Shown here piece after piece: positions 36,240 to 47,043 of a stretch of DNA of 64,000 nt (position 1 is its first letter; every line of letters begins with the position of its first letter). Source of the DNA: Bidens hawaiensis (taxonomy: Eukaryota; Streptophyta; Magnoliopsida; Asterales; Asteraceae). The stretch spans positions 1 to 64,000 of the forward strand of contig JAIQDT010005804.1 of the NCBI GenBank assembly GCA_021521415.1, written 5' to 3'. The position numbers and the translations under genes are program-made. The notes under the pieces were generated by a model that saw only the letters and a program-made list of their open reading frames with translations, ran no database searches and was not told the origin of the DNA.

Positions 36240-36960
36240 TAAGAGGGTTAAAGGTTGGGCTATATTAGAAAATTTTCAATAAAGCGCCGGTAATACCCAG
36301 AATTTGGCGAATTTCTTTTGGTGACTCTGGTGTTTACCAGTTTTACTCGGGTATATGAGAAATCTATGTCAACTAATAACGTATCCTAAAAATTGTACTC
36401 CTTGCAGTCAAATTTGCACTTGGACAACTTGGTATACAATTTCTACTGCCTCAACATCTCCAAGATTGTTCGTAAACGTTATTCGTGTCCCTTCTTGGTT
36501 TTCGAATATATCAGGAGGTCATCAATAACGTTTTAATGAATCTGTCGAGGTACGATATACTAACTCGGTTCGTAAGATCCATGCAAACTATAGGGGTATT
36601 AGTCAGTCCGAAAGGCATAACTAAGGGTTCATATTGACTATATTGAGCTCGAAACACCAATTTAGAAACATCTTCCTCTTGGATCTTAACTTGAAGATAG
36701 CCGGATCGGAGGTCGATTTTCGAGAAGTAATTCGCTCCCTGGAGTTGATTGATCAAATCATCATCATGAGAGGGGATGTTAGTTTTTTTTTTACAGTGAT
36801 TTTTGTTTAGTTCTCCGGTAATCAACACACGTCCTAAGCCTCCATCCTTTTTCTTGCTAACAACACCGGTGCTTCCCAATGAGCATAGTTAGGTTCTATG
36901 AAATCCTTATCTAATAATTCTTGTAGTTGTGTAATTAGTTCTTACATTTCGGAGAATGGC
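36240..36960 (-). pseudogene. GyB reverse transcriptase fragment
   Basis: Reading minus from about 36960: a linker, VVSKKKDGGLGRVLI (RT entry, altered), [32 protein letters not shown]. The catalytic IDDIL region would fall near 36530-36510, where the frame shifts. Further left, the sense of 36420-36290 has remnants of the QFLG and GYYR motifs (tattaccggc on the sense strand). The A residues at 36786-36795 and other indels interrupt the frame. Confidence 0.8.
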
Positions 36961-38680
36961 AGACGATAAGGTGACTTGGTAATAGGAGTTTCCCTACGGT
37001 TAGGTCAATTCGGAGCTCAATTTGTTGAATAATGGGATTTCAGGTAGTTCATCAGTAAGGATATTGAAGTATTCGAGCATTACGGGGATATTCCCTATAT
37101 GTTTCGTTGGGGTTTTTCATGGTTATGTTTTCCAGCAATGCCATACACCCTTGGCGTAAGAGTTTTAATATTTAAAGATGAAACACGAGAGGTGATATTG
37201 AACCAAACTCCTCTCCTTGTACCATAATCATTTCATCATCTGGGTGAGAATTTTTAACTATCTAATCATTATACACGATTCCTGCTTTCTATTTAGCTAA
37301 CCAGTACATTTCTCAGGGATAAGAAGTTAATGGGAATGAGACTTCTATAGGTACTTATATCAAACGAGGCTGAAGTATATTACTCAGTAATTACAGGTGT
37401 ATTCTTTCACCATAATTAAGTCTTGTCGTGTATTATCTGATCCAATCACTAAACGCGACCTCTGGCCGAGTTAGACATCGATGCTTGTTTTTGGCTTAAC
37501 CAGGAACAGTTCTTTTTGGAGAGTTTCGTATTTCCATACTCATGGTAAACATGAGGGTTTGTCATAGTTTGTGATCGAATTGATTACGATTGGGATAACT
37601 ATAAGTGATGAGGTTAGCATGGTCGGTTTACGGTGTTCATAATGGTTTCACGGCTATGGTCATAGTATCTAGTCTTCCTTCTTTTATGACACGTCTTTAT
37701 TCGACATATCCCTTAGCAAAGGCTCATTGTATATGCTTAATTATGAACTAGAGTTGATTATCGTTTTATTTTGAGTTGTAGGGTACGCACGTTCAAATTG
37801 TTATAGCTCTTGTACTCCTGTTTCGTGATTAGCTCGTTTTGTACTAGATGATTTCCCGGTACTCTCAACACACCTTTACCAATCGAGTTCAAAGTTACCA
37901 CCCTGGCTTGCGTCCTGGTATTCTCAAAAGTTAAGTGGTTAACTGGATTAACTAAAGTCTCTACTTCCGTGCTACTAATTCTAGCATCAGTCGAACCAGA
38001 TCGTTAAAACGGTTTGTGTATCCTAATTAGTCCGCACCTTTCGTTTTTCAGTTTCCCGGGTTCATATTCTAATTTCTAGATTTCATTCCTTGGATGAAAA
38101 TGTTTTAATAAAAGGGTTTTAAGTTTTGTCCAAGTCATACGGTTGGTTGCCTCTTGTGCCCGAATTTGTACAATCGTTAACTGTCACATAAGTGATGATC
38201 AATTTCTATTATTGATAACAGATTGTATCTCTTCGATTCATTTTACTAAAACATTTACTCTTGTAGTGCCACTAGAATTTATAGGTTTGCACAACGTAAT
38301 TTTTTTAAACGAGTATTCCCGTCGTGAAGGATCACGGTTGTTACGACTGGTATTCATGTTCGGTAAAAGATTTTTGTTGCCAATGGCATTTAGTGGGGGA
38401 AACTATCATTATCGGTAGTAGCATTAGTGCTTGATGGGGGAGTATTATTCGTGACAATGTTCATATTTATCATGAAAATAACATTTGTAACCGTATTAGT
38501 ATTGGGCGGCGAAATAATATTCGCGACCGTATTAGTGTGTGGCATTTAATTTGTATTCATTGTCGTATTAATGCCGGCAGCGAATCGCGCTGCAATTGTC
38601 AGAGTTACTATCTGCAGTTTCCGAACAATCATTTCGGCTACAACTGTCTCAATTAACGTGTTTGTTTTCTTCGGGGTCAT
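36961..38680 (-). pseudogene. Decayed protease and gag region of GyB
   Basis: The minus frame beginning ATG at 38680 (MTPKKTNTLIETVVAEMI) resembles the opening of plant gypsy gag proteins. Downstream the frame is lost within about 40 codons. RT-linker-like sequence (a PYRLP-type sense segment) is seen near 36970. No intact zinc knuckle or protease DSG was found. The plus-strand frame at 38143-38418 is taken as a shadow. Confidence 0.45.
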
Positions 38681-40214
38681 TCTATAATGATAAACAACTA
38701 AACTTCACATAATAGTAATTTTTCCTATAACTCATTGCGCAGGGAATCACATTAGCTAACATTCTAGTAATTCAAATAGCAGATGTGTATTATACACACC
38801 GAATCATGTATCCGTATACCCAGGATAGTACATAGATTTAGCCTAATTAGGCCATTGTTTGCATGTATGTATCAAAAATTGTTATCCCGTGACAAGTAAT
38901 TTTAACCCGGTAAGGGTTAATGTTTGCACTATTAGATCCAAATCGTCTCCCATATCAGCATAGCACACTACCAAATGCTTACATGGGGTATCAAAACTAT
39001 ACACAACAGTGTCATACTATCCTTGTCTATCCGGGCATATATTATAATAATCATGAATAGTTCATAACTTGTACCACAATTATTCAGATGTAATCCCGTC
39101 ATTGGGTAACTATTTTATCCTGCCTCTCCCGTGAGTATGCATTTGTTCGTTAAGAGTTTAAACACTATGTTTTAGTCGAGAGGCATTTGTATACTCCCCT
39201 TGAGCTTTGGGTGTTATTAAGTATAATTACAGAATATTCTTTCATCAGGTCATTCAATATACACAAGTGTGCTGGGTCTACTAAAAGTGATAATTTATTA
39301 ATTAGGAGTAAGCATGATCCTTACAAGCCAAGACACATTATCGGCCTGCAAACGTGAGGGTTCTCCTTTATGATAAATCGATCGAAGTGGCAACCATATA
39401 GGAGTGGTTGGAGATACTCGTACCCAGGAGATTTGATAATTTTCTTAGTTAAGAAGGTTCATCAAGATTGGTGGTACTAGTGAGGTATAGAGGAATGATT
39501 ATTTTCATAACTGGTGTATGATATATGTAGGTGATCACGGTCTGTTATTTTTGAAAATTCAATAGGATAGTTATTATATTTATAATTTGATAAACCATAC
39601 TTTTTCCTAAGTATTTTCTTAGGAATAGTGTTTATTTTTTAACAACAGAAGTCGAAAGATGACTAGAAACAGTTCAGTCTACTATTAGAAACTGGTATGT
39701 GAGATAAAGATTAGGCACGAATCGAGAAGTGTCGTGTTCCCTTGAGATGGACGTACGTATATCATACCTTCCACAGTTCCTTTCTAGGCCTTGAATTTAC
39801 GCTCGGTCTGTGATCTAATCATACAACAAGGTTTAGTCTGGACTCGCTAGAATGTCCTTGCATTCCCATTTACAGGCAACATCAGTTCATCATCCGATAC
39901 AAGACTACCGATTTCAACATATTTCGTTTTCATAATTTTTCATAAAAATAATATTTTTCAATAGTAGAAATCAGAGTAGAGAATATTATTATTTAAGGCC
40001 AAATAAAATATTTTATTTTTTTTATGGTCAAATATAATATTAATTATGATAAAGTATAATATTAGTTTTATTAAAAATTTAATTTTAATTATAAATAGAA
40101 TTAATATTGATTATAATCGAACATAATATTCATTACACGGAGACTTAGTATTATCGACAGTACAGTACGTACACGTATTCATACACCTTAATCCAGATAA
40201 GCACGTATGGGTGT

Positions 40215-40248
<34 letters not shown>

Positions 40249-40458
40249 TACTCAGCATACATATGACTTCTCCCGAATTTCCTTGTACAAGCAAGTCTGT
40301 TATTATCTTTCGGACCACAATAACTCTCTTGCCCTACAAGTTCATCCCGACATCCATCAGTATATAATATTAAATTATTATTTATTTTTCCAGTGCTAAT
40401 TGAGCCTACGGTTATACTTTCGGTATCCTAAGGGATAACCTAATCCTTTATAACCAAT
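38681..40458 (-). other. Leader of GyB, noncoding
   Basis: About 1.8 kb between PBS and the gag-like start, with no coding signal. It is AT-rich, and 39930-40140 is almost pure A/T. A (TA)n(CA)n microsatellite occurs at 40217-40250. Confidence 0.55.
40217..40250. repeat. Compound (TA)n(CA)n microsatellite
   Basis: Six TA units run directly into about ten CA units. Confidence 0.9.
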
Positions 40459-40472
40459 GGCTCTGATACCAA
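40459..40472 (-). other. PBS of GyB (initiator tRNA-Met type)
   Basis: Sense TTGGTATCAGAGCC, four bases inside the 5' LTR end (40477). Confidence 0.9.
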
Positions 40473-40476
40473 CTTC

Positions 40477-41475
40477 TGTCACACCCCATTAAGCGATTTG
40501 CGGAAGCGTAGAACGAAAATGCAACAGACACCTCTGTATCAACCACATTGTTTATAAAGAACAATACAAACTAGTTTATAATATTTTACATCGATCTAAC
40601 TTTGTTTACAACTAGGTGATACAAATTAAATCTAGCCCGTTAAGTGGCTTTACTTCCTATTAGCACACTTGCATCAATTCACCCAGTATTGATCGCAAAT
40701 CAAACAGGTAGCACATTGACTTTCTAGTCCGAGTCCGGTATACCTGAAAAACATGTTAAAACGGGTCAACTACAGATAGTTTGTGAGTTTCACGAGTTTC
40801 AAGAAATCAGTTGTGCGTACAACAATCATTGTTTGTAAATACGCAAGTATGTATGTATGTACGTTCACAATTACATTTGCTTGTATGTTTATGATGTAAT
40901 TATGCTAAGCTACAGTGAAGCCTTGACTGTTCGTGTTGCGTGCATCCATCGCCCACGCTCAATCAACCACTATGGCCCCTTTCCGCCCACAACATGCCCC
41001 GAGTAGCTATGTCTAACACTACATAGCGTGTTTGTATAATTATGGTCATGTGCAAACGGTGTAAAGTCTCAGCAATCCATACCGGCTCCGTTTGGGTTTG
41101 TCAAACCAATAGTACTATTCACAAGCCACCGGCTCGAAGTTAATCACTGTGTTCGTGGGGACTTTCGTGTGTTAGCAATTAGATAATTCCCATCATCAAA
41201 CATTTCATAGTATACAGATATGTATCAACATGTTTTTCACCCCGAGAGTTCGTAAAACAGTTTAAAAGTGGGGTCATGAAACTCACAGTTTAGTAGAGGT
41301 CTAGTACAGTGTCAGCTCGTAGCTGGTTCAACTTGCTATCACTAGTCCCTATAATTAATATTATAATAATATTAATATTTTAATATTATTATAATTTTCA
41401 TATTAAACTGGGCTGTGTAACTAATCTGGGTATAGCTGTTACACCCAGAAAGTGTTAGTAGGCTTAGATTGTGAT
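40477..41475 (-). mobile_element. 5' LTR of GyB, first two thirds deleted
   Basis: Matches 31571-32576 of the 3' LTR up to the words GGCTTAGATTGTGAT, then changes abruptly to Athila LTR sequence. What remains is the U5/R end including the splice-like sites; U3 and promoter are missing. Confidence 0.9.
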
Positions 41476-42086
41476 TTTTGGTTTAAGTTGAATTATTCCT
41501 CTATCCTTGGCTGTGTAGTATTCATTTCCATTAGGGTTGAGTGTTGGTGAGCCCGAGAGGTGAGTCAACATTAGAACACGTTAACAATTGTTTCCCGGTT
41601 TGTCCGTTTTAACCGATTTTGAGTAGTTAAGGCTTGTTGAGTGAGACCGAGAGGTAATCCAGTGAACCCGAGCGATCCTTAGTCGTGTCATCTTTAGGGA
41701 CCGGTGTCTAGATATCATTCAATCCATTAGCTTGTTAGGCCTACCGTTTGATTCAGGCCTAGGTAGACGTTTTTCTCCTTCCGAAGTCAACACTGTTAGT
41801 TTGTTGTTAAGTTTTCTATTTTTGGTAAGTTTTTTCAGTCAGTCCAGTTAGTCCAGTTAAGTCATTAAAAATCAAAAATCAATTAAATATTATTCTTAGG
41901 TAGGTCTTGTCTAGGGTTAGTGATCGTTAGCGTCCTTACGTGTCCACGTGTTCGAAACTCGGACTTCCTAGGTCTATACTACTTGCGATCGGTACACTTG
42001 CGGTTGTGTGTGGTTTTAGGATTTTCATTTTATATTTAAAGCTTAGTTGTGAGGGTCATTGTTATAGGGTTATCCGACGCACACCA
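41476..42086 (+). mobile_element. 3' LTR of Athila-type element, last 611 bp only
   Basis: Matches 28470-29086 and ends CGACGCACACCA, followed by the target duplication CTAAC at 42087-42091. Confidence 0.93.
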
Positions 42087-42436
42087 CTAACAGGTAATAA
42101 CAGTGGCCAGTTGTGATTAGCTGATCACGTTACTCTCCGTGTTCTACACACTTCCCTTTGTGAGTTCACTTGTGCTAGTTTCTACGTATAATAGTTAGTC
42201 GATCATACGTCTCACATCTTCACAGATAAACAAGCATTTCTATATATAGTTATTTGATTAGCCTTCTTATTCATTCTTTACTATACACAAGATCAACTTA
42301 CACAAGATGGTCCCTTTCTAAGCTTGCTTGGGAGACACATGGCATTCTTGGAATGACATCTTCTTTCTTTTCTTCTTTAAGTCCCATTTTCTGTTCGAGT
42401 CTAAGCATATGGGATGCTTATTTCTCTCGAACTTAT
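42087..42436 (-). other. Leader of Gy1, noncoding
   Basis: Sequence between the Gy1 PBS and the Athila insertion; no ORF of note. It continues at 27401 once the Athila-type element is removed. Confidence 0.65.
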
Positions 42437-42449
42437 GCTCTGATACCAA
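42437..42449 (-). other. PBS of Gy1 (initiator tRNA-Met type)
   Basis: Sense TTGGTATCAGAGC two bases inside the LTR end at 42452. Confidence 0.92.
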
Positions 42450-42451
42450 CT

Positions 42452-43503
42452 TGTAAGGCTCCGTTCCTAGAAACACTACTTTGGTGTTGGATTTACTTAT
42501 AAACACAGTTCTAAAATCAGAGTTAATTTAAAACTTTAGCGGAATAATTAAAACTTCATGCATTACATTACAAAACCTGGAATCTTGTCTTAACAAAAAT
42601 TAACTTGTCTTAAAACATAACATATTAATTCATAACATTTCTTCCCAAGATGCCAGTCTTCTAGTCCCTACCACGTGCAATCCTCAAGCCAGCTCCTTCA
42701 TCTATTTACCTGCACGCATATTAAAAGTCAGCTATGCTGAGTGAGTTCAAGTTTAACAGTTACAGGATTACTCTTACACGTTCTTTCATTTACGTACAAA
42801 TATTACCCAGTACTATTCTTACATTATTCTTACATAGCATGCAATTATTCTTACATTATTCTTACACAACAAATGGTTACTCTTACATTCTTGCACATAT
42901 ATTATAAGGGTCTGCCACCTGAATTCTTGCACAGATATTATAAGGGTCTACCACCCGAATTTTTTGCACCGATATCGTAGAGTCGGCCACTATATTCTTG
43001 CCCAGGTATTATAAGGGCCTGCCGCCCTGACTCTTACAATATATTCTTATTGAACTCTTACAAACACAATTAGTCATCAACTAAACACATGAAAATTCTT
43101 ACCACATTCTTTACTCTTGCATCATCTATTCATCTTCATCATATGTGTATATAAATGGGTATATATATACTTCTAGTCTTACAAGTATGCACATAGCCCA
43201 GAAAACATTTCAAAGAGAAATGGGGCTAGAACTCACCTGTAGGCGATCTCTCTCCGAGTTTACGTAATACCCTTCCTTAACTGAGCTCGGCTAACTATGC
43301 AACAAGTTACGAATATCAATTATCTGTTACAACTACTTCTTACATCTAGTTAATGAAACCCTCAACTAACGAGGGTCTGGGGGAGCACGCCGGGTAGAGG
43401 GGTCTAGGCCAGGCCAGCTTGGAAAAATTTTATTTTCATTAATAGGCCCTTTATCAAAAATGCATCAGAAATTTCGCTAGGCATGGAAGTTCGCTTCGCA
43501 TGG
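42452..43503 (-). mobile_element. 5' LTR of Gy1, truncated
   Basis: Plus-strand start TGTAAGGCTCC pairs with the solo LTR and LTR-A. Contains the acceptor-like TGCAG|G (42710/42709), the TCAGC-GCTGA stem (42727-42740), a minisatellite (42888-43034), the donor-like CAG|GTGAGT (43237/43236) and a decayed GC-rich block (43370-43425). It stops in the CGAAGCGAA motif at about 43503, where copia Cop2 protease sequence begins; U3 and promoter are missing. Confidence 0.85.
42888..43034. repeat. Minisatellite in Gy1 LTR, about 42-bp unit, four copies
   Basis: Core ATATTATAAGGGTCTGCCACC with GAATTCTTGCAC, repeated four times with decay in the third and fourth copies. Confidence 0.82.
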
Positions 43504-44167
43504 AAATATTACCAGTCAAAGGAACAATCTAATATTAATGAACTGTGACGGATGTGCCATTAGGAAGAGTGATGAAAATTGGATTTTTGAGAAAAGAAAC
43601 GCTTGAAAACAAATTTTGATCATGTCACATTTGATCATTAGCATCAGTGTCAATGATCTAGTTGAAATAATATTTTGAAGAATTTCAAGACATTATACAT
43701 TAGAAAAATTCATGATTGATGGTTGTGGCACTGTTAGCAGCATATGTGGTTGAAGTAACAGGTTAAACTTTAGTTTGCTATAATAAATCCATCAAATCAT
43801 GATATTGTTGTTGAGTTATTCCTTGCTGCTGTTCAGACTAACTTTAACCACTTTTTCCTTGATCTTCAGCAAGGTTAGCAAACTTCTCCTTTAGTGAACT
43901 TGAAATCTTTAGGGAAACCAATTAACTTACAACATTTGTTCACTGAATGTCCAATTCTCTTGCAATGAGAGCACACCAAAATTCTCCTATATTCCCATGT
44001 TCCTCCACTAGTAGGACCTCCACTGCTTGCGTTCATAGACTCAGAAGATGCTGTGACATCAGGGGTGGTGTGAATTTCCTTTTGCTTCTCATCTTGCATT
44101 AGAATACCATATGCACGGTTGATAGAAGGAAGAGGTTGCATCATCAAAATGTTACTTCTGATCATGT
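43504..44167 (-). pseudogene. Copia Cop2: gag zinc knuckle and protease remnant
   Basis: Minus frame from the insertion site: MIRSNILMMQPLPSINRAY, then a knuckle CSHCKRIGHSVNKCCKLIGF (about 43960-43900), the usual end of a Retrotran_gag_3-type copia gag. Further left several stops occur, and a protease is readable as IIDTDANDQM (DTGA changed to DTDA) and FITLPNGTSV (about 43580). It is cut at 43503, so integrase and RT are absent. The gag frame continues at 54211 across LTR-C. Confidence 0.85.
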
Positions 44168-44852
44168 CATAATGTAACGCCCGATAATTTTCGGTTCAAG
44201 ATTCAAAGCTTGTAAAGTATGTATATTTCTCGGGATTTAACCGACATTTCTCGGAAACTTTCTCGTCATCCCGGTACGTTAAATCATCTAAACTTTCCTT
44301 TCAAGTTGCCATATCCCTCAAATTAGAAGGGCTAGAGTGTAACATGTTTTATGTTATCATAAAAAAACCTAAACCCTAGCCCCCACTTGTAGTCCGATCG
44401 GAAGCTAGAGCCCCCCCCCCCCCACGATTTTTCTTTTGTGCAGCCAAGGTTAAGGTCCAAAACTCTAATTGAAGGTTAGTACTATGTCCCTACAAGTCTT
44501 TTACACCTTAATTGATCATTATATCACGCGTATTGATCGTTAAATTTCGTGTTGTAGGCTTATCGGGTGGCTGTCAATTCTAACCTTTCCGGGACTGTTT
44601 TGATTGAGGTTTTTGCACCAAAATCTTCCTAGGTATGTCTAGTATAACATACTTTAAAATCATGTTCATTGGTGTTCGTTTGATTGGTCAACTAGTTGTA
44701 GTCTGAATGTTAGTGTTCGGTTGATTAGAATTGTAGATTGTTGCGGTTAACACGAGGGTTGATGTGATTAACGACCAATTCAGCTCGGGTGAACTTGGGT
44801 TGATGTACGGGCTGTTGAAAAATCATTTTTATAAGTTATGAGGTTGAATTGG

Positions 44853-46531
44853 TGTAACGCCCATTAATTCCGGTTTCAAGAATTAAAGCTTGTTGAGTAC
44901 GTATAATTCTCAGGATTTATCCGACGTTTCTCGGAAGCCTTTACATTATCCCGGTACGTTAAAGAATTTAACTTTTCCTTCTATTTTTCCTTACACTTCA
45001 ATTTGGAGGGACTTGGATGTAACTATTTTATTTATATCATAAAACAAATAAACCCTAACCCCTAACCCCTAACCCTTTCTAGCAGCCGATCATACCTCAA
45101 GACTCCCCTGCTTGTTTTTCTTCTTCCCAGCCAAGTTTCAGCGGTGAAAACTTCAATTCAAGGTCGGTTTTATGATTCCTCATGTGTTTTACACCTTAAT
45201 TGATCATATTAACGCGCTTGTTGGTCGTTAAGGTTGAGTTTTGATGATAACAGTTTGCTGACAGATTCGTATACATTTATTGTAGGGTCTGTAACACGAT
45301 GATAATCCATTGTTTTTGATCGATTCTTGATTCCATAATGTTCTACTTTGAGTCTAGTTTCCAGAAAGGTATAATACGTAATTTTTAGACGAGATTTGAA
45401 TGGTTTTAATGAATTTATAAAATCGAGTGTCAAAGCTGATGCGGAATGACGGATTCTGGTCTGTCTTCCCGACGTCATTAACCTTTTTCCGACAGGTCCA
45501 AATTGGTTGGTTCCACTTCTGTAAGTTATTATTTTTAGTTAGGAACCAAACCCAATTGGAATCGTTTAATTTGGTTCGTTAATGAATTTTATAAAAATAA
45601 AACCAGTTTGTTGCGCACTGAAATAGCTGCACGTACCTTGCTGTGTTGGAGGAATTTTTATAATTTTTGTGTCCAATAGAAAAATATAATAAAAATATTT
45701 TTATAAACCTAAGACATTTATTAAAGTCTGGTAAAAATTTAATAATTTATTTCAAAGGTTATCCTATGTAATTAAATGCATCTTCGCATGCTAAAATCTA
45801 CACGTTTTACTCGTTATTAATCGATAAGTTCGTTTTAGGCTTAACCGGTGGATTTGGTTAGTTGAAAGGTTTTAGGGGCTGAGGTAAGGTAATTGGGTAT
45901 GGGTTGGGCCTTGGGCCAAAGTGTTGGGCCTTGGGCCAACGTGTTGGGCCTTGGGCCAAAGTGTTGGGCTTGAACGGCTCATTAGGCAAGAGCGTTCTTA
46001 CTACCTAGTTTAGTAACGCGTTGTGTACTATTTACAGGCCCTTACTTGTGAGTGTGAACTTAGGGATTTCCTAGCTCGTTGCAGGTGTTCGATCGATTTC
46101 AGGTGAGTTCTTGATGCCTCGTTTAACTCTTTTTAAATTTTGGGCTAGCATGCACACCTAAGTGTTTTCTTACTTGATGAAATGTTTTAAAGGATTTTAT
46201 ATAAGCTTGCTAGTATATGGTAGGCCTTGGGATGTTAAAAATATATATTTCTATATATACATTATTGTTTGGCCTATATTTTGCGATGTTGTAGTCGTTT
46301 CGACTACTGATGTTGCGTATGCCTACTTTGTGTTTGCATGCGTTGATGTTACGTGTTTGGGTTGTACGTTTGCTCGACCCTGATGTTACGTGTTTGGGAT
46401 GTACGTTTGCTCGACCCTGATGTTATTACTTGGATGATATATATGTAGGTATATAATTATGAGGATGTTTATACATAATTATAAGGATGATTATATATGA
46501 TTATAAGAATGTTTATATTTAATTATAAGGA

Positions 46532-46568
<37 letters not shown>

Positions 46569-47027
46569 ATGATTACTTATTGTTGATGATGGCTTATCCC
46601 ATTTATTTGGCCTAACTGTTTTATCACTTTTATTTTAAAACTCTTGGGATGACTATTATGATTATTATTATAGATGTTATTTATTAAAACTTGAACTCAC
46701 TCAGCTCAAGCTGACTTTGTGTACATGTTAGTGTGAGTTTCAGGTTAGGAGATGGATACATTACTGCTTGGACGTGCACGAAGCTACTTGTATGGTGGAG
46801 AACATACTTAGTCGGATGTTTCAATAATAATAAATGTTTTCTTTTTAACATTTATTTAAATACATTTAAATTGGTTTTGGGAACTTATTTTATTATTTAT
46901 GTTTTCCGTTGAATTATAATCTGAGATGTTTGTTTTAATGGAAGAAACCGTTTTCAAGTTTTAATTATTTTATTAAGTATTTTGTATGAATACCAACTGT
47001 GGGGCTCCCGGGGTTCGGTGCCTTACA
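44853..47027 (+). mobile_element. 5' LTR of Gy3
   Basis: TGTAACGCCC to GTGCCTTACA, 2175 bp. TATA-like TTTATATCATAAAA at 45030-45043, telomere-like AACCCTAACCCC repeats at 45050-45076, TTGGGCC array at 45903-45971, donor-like CAG|GTGAGT at 46102/46103, a 39-bp minisatellite with two copies (46340-46420), an AT microsatellite at 46534-46562, the stem TCAGCTCAAGCTGA at 46701-46714 and acceptor-like TTTCAG|G at 46743/46744. Confidence 0.92.
45050..45076 (+). promoter_or_regulatory. Telobox-like AACCCTAACCCC repeats next to the TATA-like element
   Basis: AAACCCTA followed by three CCTAACC repeats, about 10-30 bases after the TATA-like sequence. The right LTR has a shorter version (50843-50862), LTR-C has AAACCTAAACCCTAGCCCC (about 44367-44385) and Gy2 has CCTAACCCTAA (about 25423-25434, minus). 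Telo-boxes near the start site occur in plant genes active in dividing cells; a role here is inference. Confidence 0.6.
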
Positions 47028-47029
47028 AG

Positions 47030-47043
47030 TTGGTATCAGAGCC
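47030..47043 (+). other. PBS of Gy3 (initiator tRNA-Met type)
   Basis: TTGGTATCAGAGCC two bases after the 5' LTR. Confidence 0.94.

Larger units (their letters stand above)
31571..41475 (-). mobile_element. Gypsy element GyB nested in Athila, with truncated 5' LTR
   Basis: 3' LTR 31571-34561 (complete), a degenerate internal region 34562-40476, PBS 40459-40472, and 999 bp of 5' LTR (40477-41475). Both LTR copies start TGTCACACCCC on the plus strand and match closely, with about a dozen differences in the first 270 bases by eye. The 5' LTR is cut in mid-sequence and fused to the middle of the Athila 3' LTR, so its target duplication is lost. Confidence 0.88.
27402..42086 (+). mobile_element. 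Athila/Tat-type gypsy element, heavily deleted, with nested GyB
   Basis: 5' LTR 27402-29086, Asp-type PBS, gag and protease to 31570, then the GyB insertion, then only the last 611 bp of the 3' LTR (41476-42086). Outer ends are flanked by CTAAC (27397-27401 and 42087-42091), a perfect 5-bp duplication in the leader of Gy1. RT, RNase H, integrase and the first 1.07 kb of the 3' LTR are gone. Confidence 0.9.
17123..43503 (-). mobile_element. Gypsy element Gy1, host of three insertions, 3' end lost beyond window
   Basis: Pieces in sense order: 5' LTR fragment 43503-42452, PBS 42449-42437, leader 42436-42087, leader remainder 27401-27331, gag 27330-26321, zinc knuckles 18985-18796, protease to RNase H 18795-17123. 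The breaks are explained by the Athila-like element (duplication CTAAC), LTR-A (CCCAC) and the SIRE-type LTR. Order protease-RT-RNase H is Ty3/gypsy. Its LTR family is the same as LTR-A and the solo LTR at 4710. The rest of RNase H, integrase and 3' LTR should lie beyond the left edge. Confidence 0.85.

Noticed and set aside
38143..38418. A 91-codon plus-strand ORF.
   Set aside because: It lies antisense to the decayed gag and protease region of GyB and shows no motif.
45050..45076. Interstitial telomere repeat.
   Set aside because: The unit is mainly CCCCTAA with only three copies and lies at the same place in several LTRs, so it belongs to the LTR.
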